NCBI GenBank assembly: GCA_028583685.1
Contig: JAMXIF010000077.1
Span: 12,063,363-12,127,362 of the forward strand
Length of the DNA stretch: 64,000 bases
Origin: Petaurus breviceps papuanus
Taxonomy: Eukaryota > Chordata > Mammalia > Diprotodontia > Petauridae
Direction of reading: 5' to 3'
Part shown: positions 56,499-64,000 of the stretch, one piece after another
How positions within the stretch are numbered: position 1 is the stretch's first letter
Layout of the letters: each line of letters starts with the position of its first letter
Position numbers and translations under genes: made by a program
The notes under the pieces: generated by a model
What the model saw: only the letters and a program-made list of their open reading frames with translations
Database searches by the model: none
Told to the model about the DNA's origin: nothing

Positions 56499-56540
56499 AC
56501 ACTCACACACACACACACATGCACACACAAACACACTCAT
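56499..56540. repeat. (CA)n in L1 inter-ORF spacer
   Basis: An imperfect CA run about 110 bp after the ORF1 stop. It corresponds to the CA run at 35,575-35,598 of the other L1. Confidence 0.9.
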
Positions 56541-56855
56541 GTTCACATGTACATAACTTGGGATTCAATAAGAACAAACTGTTTATATCCCTATATGAGA
56601 AGCTAATACCTGTCAATATTGACATTTATATGATTATCACGACCTTTAAAAGGAATATACACAGATAGAGGGTGTGGGTATAAATGAAGTAATCTGATGA
56701 TAAAAAAAAATTAAGGTGTTCAAAGGGACTATAATGGGATAAAAGGAAAGGATGAGGCAGAAAAAAGGTAAATTATGCCACAAAAAGGGGCATAAAAACA
56801 TACTATAGTGAAAGGGAAGGAGAGAGGGAGATGGACATCAGATTGAGTCAGTTTG

Positions 56856-57324
56856 TAAAGTATGAGAAACAGATTTTGAAACAAGTTCTTAATGATTCCA
56901 AATAAAGCAAGGTGTTCCACTTCTGTAAATATAACATTATTGGTAATTGTATAGTGTGTTAGGTTTTGAATGCAACCAAAGCCAAAGCCAAAATACAGAC
57001 AAAAATAAAAATACATGAGGCTCTTTATCTTTATAAATTACTAGGCCACATATTACTGTGAACTATATTGGTCTAAATTTATCAAACCGATGGTGATAAA
57101 TATTTACTTTTATCTTTTCCTTTTGAAACCTCAATTATATATAATCTTTTGTTTCATGTGCATAAGTGCTTGCCATATATTTTGGGATAACAAAAAAAAT
57201 TAAACTTTGTTTAATCAACCATTAGGAATCAACTTCAATAACATTGGTGGTAACTGTAGTCTTACGCATATATGACATTAAAGGTGAAATCATCACTTAG
57301 GAACTAAGTTATCTGATTCATTGG
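56856..57324. other. No recognised element
   Basis: AT-rich DNA; the antisense 95-codon frame at 56,729-57,016 spans the L1 border and has no recognisable motif. Confidence 0.4.
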
Positions 57325-59030
57325 TTGAGGTCTTCACCAGTGCCCTATTCTAACCCAGAATCTCTGCTGCTACCAGTTTCTCAGCCTTTGTCTTTGACAC
57401 AGAATCTTTTCCAGCTCTCCATAGTCCATTCCCTGGGCAAGGTCATTCTCTTGACTTCTCCACTTGGCTTACCTCCAGATAATACATCTTGCCACTTGTC
57501 TAGACTCCAGTAAGCTGTATGTCTTTCTCTTCCTGATTTCTTTGAGGGGAGGCCCTTGACCCCTCATAGATCAGAATATAACATCTGCCTTTAACTCAGG
57601 GGAGTACCTTGAATAGTTTAATCACTCAATGGACCTCTCTCCAAATATAGAAACTACTGGGGTAAGTTTCTCAGTGGTTAACATTCCTACTCTCCTGTAC
57701 TCTCCATATTCCATTAATTCTTATCCCCACGCTGCTGATACACAATACCATTCTCTCAAAAATCTGTTACTTTACTCCTATCATCTTCGACCTTACCCTA
57801 CCAATGTCCCATTCCCAGTAGGACTGCCTCTTTCACTGTGGAATCTGGAAACTATTCCATAAATAACAACTTTCTTTTCATCTTAAGACCTGTCTTCCTT
57901 TCCTAATCCTTCCATCATCTGGTAAGCACTAATTTAGACCTTTCCTGGTGACAGTCTCCATGGCTATACTTTCCACTATTGCTCACTCTTTCATTTATAC
58001 ATCTGAATTACTATTTGAGGAGGAGGAAGAGTCAGAATATCCTTTTCTTTCCTTTGCTACTTCCAGACACTTCCTCCAACACTGTCAATTAATAGCTTCC
58101 CATTTAAGTTCCCAAAATTCAAATTTATAATCCAATCTAAAGGTTGTCGGCTATTATTTTCTGCCTTCAGGACATATCTTTGTATTTATTCAATGAGATT
58201 AATGCCTGACTCACAAATTTTCTCATCACCAGTACTCTTATCCTTATACTAGGGAACTTCAAAATATATATTGATTTTTCTTCTAATATCTTAACTTCCT
58301 AATTTTTCAAATTCCTTAGTCTATACAACTTAATCCCGAACTCCACCACAGCTACAAAACATAGTCACATTTTTGATGTTCTCATCACCCACAAAGGCTT
58401 CCTTTTCTATATTCATTAACTCCAAAATTGCTTCATTGAATCATAACTTTTTGTAATACCACGTTCCTATGTTTGATGTCTCCTGTTCCTCATTATTATA
58501 ATTGCCATTCCCTCAACCCTTCAGTTCTTTCCTGGCCCATCATCACAGAACTGGCTATACTCTCTTTCCTTTGCTAACTTAACCCTTTCTTAAATCACTT
58601 CAACTTTACACTATCCTCTAAAACCAATTCCTTGACTATTTGTTCTATTACAAACTACGATTTACCAACCTCCTCCACCGAACTTAATTGTTCCCACCAT
58701 CTGTACCCTTAACTCATATTTACATACTACTGAACAGAGCTCAAGAAAATCATGAAATCATGATGCTTGGGTCCATTACAAATTCATGTTGCATAGTTAT
58801 AACTGTGCCTTCATTATAACAATAGAACTTCACATAGTTTCATAATTTATTGGGTATCCCACAATAACTATTCAAAACCTTTTTTTTTTCATCTTCCTTC
58901 CAGCTTCCCATGGCTCCCTTTCCCACAGATTCTAAAGCTGGGGTTTCACTCCTACTTCACCTTAAAAATCGTAATCATTCTCTGTCCCTTCTTCCTCCTG
59001 TCCCATCCTCATTATTCAATATTACTTAGA
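57325..59030 (+). mobile_element. L2-type LINE, endonuclease-region part
   Basis: The pyrimidine-rich sense strand follows L2-type ORF2. At about 58,250-58,275 the frame reads LGNFKIYID, a decayed form of the GDFN-containing endonuclease motif. Around 58,355-58,400 'ttgatgttctcatcaccc' and near 58,535 'ctggcccatcatcacagaac' continue it. The frame is broken into 60-77-codon pieces at 57,325, 57,629 and 57,948, none a host gene. The 3' part of the same LINE is probably that at 59,780. Confidence 0.55.
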
Positions 59031-59039
59031 CGTAGTCAA

Positions 59040-59510
59040 CAACAAAATCAAGCATTTATTTAGCATTTACTGCATGCCAGATACTGTGCTAAGCATGGTA
59101 ATACAAATTCAAGCAGGAAGAAAGATACTCCATGTTTTCAATGGGTAAAGAAAACAGATTTTTAAAAAAGCTGAAAAGCAGAAAAAGGTTAGACAAAAAA
59201 GAAAGAGGGGTATTCACACAGGGATAGGGTAGCAAAAGGCTGAAGCACTGAATGTACCCTGATGAGAAGCAGAAATATAGCTATGATCTGTACCTTTCTT
59301 AAGATAAAGGTTATGAGAGGAATTCACCAAGGAAAGGTAAATGCCTCAGGAGCAGCAAGTGAGTGTGAGAAGTCCAGAGGCAAAATGAACTTTCAAGGTG
59401 AAGAGATTTCTGTTAAATTTATGGGAGAGAATGTCTAGACAATCTGGAGTTTAGACAGGAATAGAATGGAGATACAGAGACACAGAAAGCTATCTTGCAT
59501 GTGCTAAATG
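59040..59510 (-). mobile_element. Antisense L2 3' part between sense L2 pieces
   Basis: 'aagcatttatttagcattta', 'tgcatgccagatactgtgct' and 'gaacttcacatag'-free downstream sequence mark an antisense L2 end. It lies between sense L2 blocks and so is probably a later insertion. Confidence 0.6.
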
Positions 59511-59779
59511 AAATTCATAGAGAAAAAGTTCCAAGCAGTTTTAACTGATTTGCTAGTTAGGCTAGTAATAACCATTAAATTGAAGTCACTGTTCTTTCAC
59601 ACATGTCAAAGACTCCATGTGAGGGTCACGTGATCTGTTAAATCCAGTCTTTCTTTTGACAGAACTGACTGTGAACTATGAGAACCTCCAGTGGAGGGAG
59701 AAAGAAAGAAAGAAACTTTCTCCTATTCCTAACTTGATGAGGACCCCACTCTTCCAGGTTTGCAAACTCCATGCCATCT

Positions 59780-60205
59780 TCTGTTCCTTACTCTTGTACC
59801 CCCCATATCCCATCTATTGTCAATCATGTCATTTCTACATTGACATCTCATATCACCTCTCTATTCATACAGTTATCATCTTCTCAAAGTGCTCATCCCC
59901 TCTCACCTGGATTATTGAAATAGCCTTCTAAATAATAACCCTGCCTCACATCTTCCCATTCCAATCCATCCTCCCCTTAGCTGCCAAAGTTATTTGACAT
60001 AATGTAGGTCTCACCACATTGTTCCTACTCCCTTATTAACACATTCTAGTGGCTCCTTGTTGCCTCTAAAACAAAGTATAAATGTCTCTGGCATTTTAGG
60101 TAATTCACAACTTGATTTCAATTTATCTTTTTCAGGATTATTAAATATCACTGTCCTTATCACACTGTCTAATCCAGTCAAATTAGCCTTATTGTTTATT
60201 CCTCA
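59780..60205 (+). mobile_element. L2 LINE 3' part
   Basis: 'ctcacctggattattgaaat', 'ccaatccatcctccccttag', 'ttctagtggctccttgttgc' and 'ataaatgtctctggcatttt' are well-preserved L2 words. Collinear with the block at 57.3-59.0 kb. Confidence 0.7.
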
Positions 60206-61061
60206 TGCTCTTAAAAGAACACAACTATAATATCCATACATGAATAGAAAATTAAGGAACGACAAAAAAAATCCATTACAGAGAACCATGAAAAGAAATA
60301 GGAATAGATTTACATTGAGCAGTTTCTGCTGAATTGAAATCAGGCACAGTTCACTTTTGCTTGTTTTTAATTGACTATAGTAAATATCTATGAACAGTAA
60401 GATATGACTTTTGCTGAAAAGCAGTTATGTTCACTGACTGTTGTGACCTGTTATTTGACTGGTACATAGTGTATCCTTCAATAAAAAGTATACAAAAAAA
60501 AATAAATCTACCTGCTTGGCTAGTTACATCAATATACATAGATTAAAAAAAAACACTTTAAAATGTTTCTGTATATTTCATACTTTATACTATAAAGTAT
60601 TCATATGTAGTATAACTTGTATAATTCATAAATATATATTCATACATACATATGAAAAGGCAGGTTTAAAAATTACAGATGGAGTTTAATGATCAAAATT
60701 TTTTTCTTACCACTGGCTTTGAACTGAAACTGAAAAAAAATAAACTTAGTAAAGCAGTGAAAACTTTGAATAAAAAGTTTAAGGAAGACAGGACACAAAA
60801 GTTCAATGTTAAGCAAGAGTTATTAGACCAAAGTTAAAAATCAATGTTTGATGAATATGTCTACATAACCTGTCCAAGCAGAAATATCAAATTACAGCAT
60901 GACAAAATACAATAAGGAGAACCATGGAAAAAGGGGAAAAAAAGACTTCATACTGAACTTTCTGCTGGAGCTAACTATACACATAAATTGTCACCCCGTA
61001 AAGGGAAATTTCATTTTTTTTCTTTTCTGTTTTAAAAATAAAGCTATTATCTATTTTTTAC
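60206..61061. other. No recognised element
   Basis: Very AT-rich DNA with several A-runs. No gene or transposon border was noted. Confidence 0.4.
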
Positions 61062-61198
61062 ATTCTTTTTTTTTTAATTTTGAGGTCCAAATTCTCTGCA
61101 TCTGTCCCAACTTTGTATCTTTCTTTTCCCTGCCACCAGAGTAACTTTTTTTGGTCATTATTTTTTTATTATTATTTTCTCATTTTTACTGATTATTT
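61062..61198 (-). mobile_element. Possible antisense L1 3' terminus
   Basis: A T-run followed by 'aattttgaggtccaaattct' and C/T-rich sequence fits an L1 3' end. With the 5' UTR piece at 61,368-62,372 in the same orientation it may be the two ends of one gutted element. Confidence 0.45.
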
Positions 61199-61359
61199 TT
61201 TTTTTTCGATTTTGCTTTTTGGAGGGCAATTGGGGTTAAGTGACTTGCCCAAGGTCACACAGCTATTTTTTGTGTTAAGTGTCTGAGGCTAAATTTGAAC
61301 TTAGGTCCTCCTGACTCCAGGGCCAGTGCTCTATTCACTACACCACCTAGCTGCCCCCA
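61199..61359 (-). mobile_element. tRNA-derived SINE with short duplication
   Basis: The + strand shows T-run, 'gggcaattggggttaagtga', 'caaggtcacacagct', 'cttaggtcctcctgactcca' and 'ccacctagctgcccc'. GATTATTT flanks it at 61,191-61,198 and 61,360-61,367. Confidence 0.85.
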
Positions 61360-61367
61360 GATTATTT

Positions 61368-62372
61368 CTTGACTTTAAATTTTATGCTAAAGTTGAGCTC
61401 TGCTCACCTGGGGGTGGGAAAGCACTACCCCAAACTTTAGGCTTTTTTTGTGCTGATGTTTTCAGAGTTAGTTCTGAGGGTCTGCAAGTTTTCTGTATTT
61501 CTAAGGTTGAGTCATCCAGGGAGAGTTATCATTGCTCCCCTGCTCTGGGATCGGGTCTTCATCTTAGAAGGGCCCCCAACTCACTGCAGCCATGAGACTA
61601 GTGTTCCTGTTGACCCTGTAAAGGTGACCATGGTCCCTACACCCTTGTGACTGATAAGAAGCACATCTTTCTGCCCTTGAACTGTGATGCAGGACTGCTT
61701 ATGGGTAATAGAGTTGCCAATCAGCACCAGCTGCAAACTGTGGCGGAAAGAAGCACCCTGTAATCTCTTTCTGTGCACTTGTCTGGCCCCCTGCCTCCTT
61801 GACATCTCTGGGCTGAGAGTTCCCCAAACTGCTGCTACTGTTGTGGCTCTTGCAGCTTCCTCCAGGGTCCACCACTTGTGTAGTGTGTACTGTGCTCTGG
61901 GCCGGGGCTTTTTCAGCTTTTTCCACTTACTACCACTTCAGTGCTTCATAAACTGTGCATTGAGGGGCAGCTAGGTGGCACAGTAAATAGAGCACCAGCC
62001 CTGGAATCAGGAGGACGTGAGTTAAAATCTGGCCTCAGACACTTGACACACTTACTAGCCGTGTGACTTTGGGCAAGTCACTTAACCCCAATTGTCCTAC
62101 AAAAAAAAAAAAAAACTACAACTGTGCATCAAGACCCCATATAACAACCCAGAGTTTAAGAAGTACTTCCCAGGCCATGTCCACTCTTATGTCACAGACC
62201 TCTCCTGCTGATCCCCTAAATTGTCTTAGGCTGGAAAAATATCTTACTCTAACCTTTGGTTGACTCTGCCACTCCAAAATTTGATTTGAGAAGCTATTTT
62301 AAAGTTGTTTAGGGGGAACATTGGACAAGTGCAGCTAGGTTGCTGTCTGTACTTTGCCATCTTGGCTCCATC
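61368..62372 (-). mobile_element. Antisense L1 5' UTR remnant
   Basis: The 5' terminus is at about 62,372, where the + strand reads 'tttgccatcttggctcca', an antisense YY1-like box and L1 start. GC-richer L1 5' UTR sequence extends to about 61,370, with 'tgatgttttcagagttagtt' and 'ggtctgcaagttttctg' resembling the 5' UTR of the copy at 29.5-30.3 kb. No ORF1 or ORF2 follows. A sense SINE (61,961-62,119) is inserted in it. Several 66-96-codon frames are by-products of its GC content. Confidence 0.75.
61961..62119 (+). mobile_element. tRNA-derived SINE with 10-bp duplication
   Basis: GGGGCAGCTAGGTGGCACAG head, 'gcctcagacacttgacac', 'gggcaagtcacttaacccc' and an A-tail make a complete monomeric copy. 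AACTGTGCAT flanks it at 61,951-61,960 and 62,120-62,129. It is inserted into the L1 5' UTR. Confidence 0.95.
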
Positions 62373-62819
62373 CTTCATTCATTTCATCTTATGTGATTCA
62401 ACCCAGTGCTTCAGTGGATCAAGATTGTATTCGATCCTGACTTTTTTAGACAAAGTTTCAGATGTCTCTCTTTGCTTTGTGATATTTCAAAATTTGGTAA
62501 TGCTATTATCACTGTCAATGAGTACAATGTTGCAAAGTATAGAATGTGAATGCAGTTCTTCGTGAGCATGTACATATAATGTACTGGATATGCCCCATAA
62601 TGCTTTGCTTTCTCAAAAAAATGGTGCTACATTAACCTTGCAATAGCAGTGTTGCCACTTTCTTCTCAGACATTTAGGGTGTGTAAGGACATGCTATAAA
62701 CTATTTGAATGCCTATAGTCTTTAGACTATGTGCAGCATTCTTTCTACAGAAATATTAATGGGAACAGAGTTATGAGTAGAGTCCCTGAGCTATTTAATA
62801 CCTAAGATCTTGGTACCTG
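62373..62819. other. No recognised element
   Basis: AT-rich unique-looking DNA. Confidence 0.4.
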
Positions 62820-62990
62820 TGGTAATTTAGACTACCTTTTATTTAACTACTTTGTATTTATTCTAAATATACTTATATAGGTACTTGTTATTTCTCCCTT
62901 TAGAATGTAAGTGAATTAGGAATACTTCATTCACTGCATTGATATTCCCAGCACATAGTAGGTACCTAATAAATGCTTGTTGATTGGTTG
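62820..62990 (+). mobile_element. L2 3' terminus
   Basis: 'ccctttagaatgtaagtgaa', 'ttcccagcacatagtaggta' and 'cctaataaatgcttgttgat' are clear L2 end words. Confidence 0.75.
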
Positions 62991-64000
62991 TTGAATCCTG
63001 CTCTATATTAGAGATGCTGCCTTAATTCCCAGGGATTCCATTTCTTTGGTGAACTCTATACCCTTGCAATGACTATGAATCTTATTTCTAGGTACAAAGG
63101 GGAATCTTCTTAGCTATTTAGATCTCAGCGTGCCTCAGAGGGATTACAAAGCACATTCAGGACATCATCCGCTTGACGTGACAAATAGAACATTTCCATG
63201 GAGGCCAGTGCCTGAGAAACTCCATTCACTTTTAACCTAGATGAAGACTCCAGAAGGTAGCATCACTGACCACTGGCACAAGGAGGAAGGGCAAGCTTTG
63301 AGGTGTACAGCTTGACACAAACATATGGTGATTTTTCTCAAAATGCAATGGGATGACATTTGCTACTGAGTAGCCTTTTCAGCTGGGAAGAAAAACTGGA
63401 CTTCCTTTTCTTTAAATCTTCAAAGAAGAAGAAATGCATTATGTCGTTAAAAAATGTTGGCGAATGACACTTTCCATACTATCTTTTAATTGCAATTCAC
63501 CAATTCTTAATGCTTTGCAACCAGGAACTGAATCCCATTCTACTAATTTAGAGAAAGAAGTTACTCTCCAAGTACAACTAGTAGTGTTCAATTTTGACCT
63601 ATCTTTTTTTTTTCTAAAATCTCTATTTTCCTTTGCAGTTAAGCTTCTCCTTCCCCAGCCTTGGCCAACAGAAATGGTTTTGATGGAAGCCTTTAATTCC
63701 AGCACTTCTGCATAGACAGAGATGATCTACAAAGGTAGAGAAAAGAGCAGATTTCCACATTATTCACGGCATTATTGGGGCTAGCTTTAGATTTTAATAT
63801 CAGGTATTATTATAAGGCACAGAGATGTTTCTTCAAAAATATTTATTACCTTATTAAGGTAAACTGCCTTCCCTGCTGGTGGACAATGTTTTATATAAAA
63901 ACCTCAAAATCCTATAAACTTCTCAGTTGGAGTCCAAAGACTTTTTTTGCTGACTCCATGTTGGCCATTACTTTTATTCTAATTTTAAGGACAGTGGTAG
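62991..64000. other. No recognised element to window end
   Basis: About 1 kb of unique-looking DNA. Two overlapping frames of 88-93 codons on opposite strands (63,434-63,715) show no domain I recognise. No repeat border was noted. Confidence 0.4.

Larger units (their letters stand above)
54457..56842 (+). mobile_element. L1 with 5' UTR and ORF1, 3'-truncated
   Basis: It starts at the L1 5' terminus ('ggtggagccaaaatggc') and runs collinearly with the full-length copy through the 5' UTR, ORF1 and the first half of the inter-ORF spacer. It stops at about 56,842, just after 'gagggagatggacatc'. ORF2, 3' UTR and A-tail are missing. Keeping the 5' end while lacking the 3' end is opposite to normal L1 truncation, so a later deletion is likely. 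A weak direct repeat, GAGTCACAGTTTG at 54,444 against GAGTCAGTTTG at 56,845, may be chance. Confidence 0.85.

Noticed and set aside
61326-61974. Cluster of 66-96-codon frames on both strands
   Set aside because: They lie in a GC-richer L1 5' UTR, where stops are rarer; no domain content.

Overview
The window looks like intergenic (or deep intronic) DNA from a marsupial. It is AT-rich and very dense in interspersed repeats. The lineage call rests on the repeat types: full-length-type L1 with marsupial-style 5' and 3' ends, tRNA-derived SINEs with short A-tails, MAR1-type CORE-SINEs, SINEs with an RTE/BovB-like tail, and many old L2, MIR and CR1/L3 copies. I cannot settle the species. I found no convincing host protein-coding exon, rRNA, tRNA, CRISPR or operon-like structure. 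Open frames above 60 codons are repeat-derived, simple-sequence artefacts or unrecognised.

Layout. 0-4.5 kb: MIR, L1 3' ends, L2 and CR1/L3, with nested SINEs. 4.9-7.7 kb: two LTR-like retroviral fossils. 7.7-14.8 kb: microsatellites, a non-tRNA repeat, L2, and SINEs. 14.8-18 kb: mostly unrecognised sequence plus antisense CR1/L3. 18-21.5 kb: SINE cluster and two copies of an unexplained block of about 310 bp. 22-26.5 kb: old L2 and SINEs, then a repeat-poor island. 27.0-27.3 kb: a dimeric SINE. 27.4-30.3 kb: an internally deleted L1. 30.67-37.64 kb: the main feature, a full-length antisense L1 with a 15-bp target-site duplication, two decayed ORFs and an ORF2 with a destroyed FADD box. 37.7-44.8 kb: repeat-poor sequence, a 190-bp homopyrimidine tract and a palindromic AT-rich island. 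45-46.3 kb: an L1 3' end split by a second dimeric SINE. 48.8-49.7 kb: a SINE carrying (TG)23 and a solo LTR with exact 5-bp duplications. 50.6-54.3 kb: L1 and L2 fragments. 54.5-56.8 kb: a second L1 with its 5' end and ORF1 but no ORF2. 57.3-60.2 kb: L2 interrupted by antisense L2. 61-62.4 kb: an L1 5' UTR remnant with two SINEs. The last 1 kb is unrecognised.

The elements work only as parasites of one another. L1 probably mobilised the A-tailed SINEs, an RTE-type LINE the RTE-tailed SINEs, and L2 the MIRs. The most novel candidates are the recently active dimeric SINE, the conserved two-box 5' UTR and long CA-bearing inter-ORF spacer of these L1s, the duplicated 18.7/21.1 kb block, and the palindromic island at 42.24 kb. 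I found no new defence or metabolic system. All family names come from recalled consensus features and were not confirmed by a database search.
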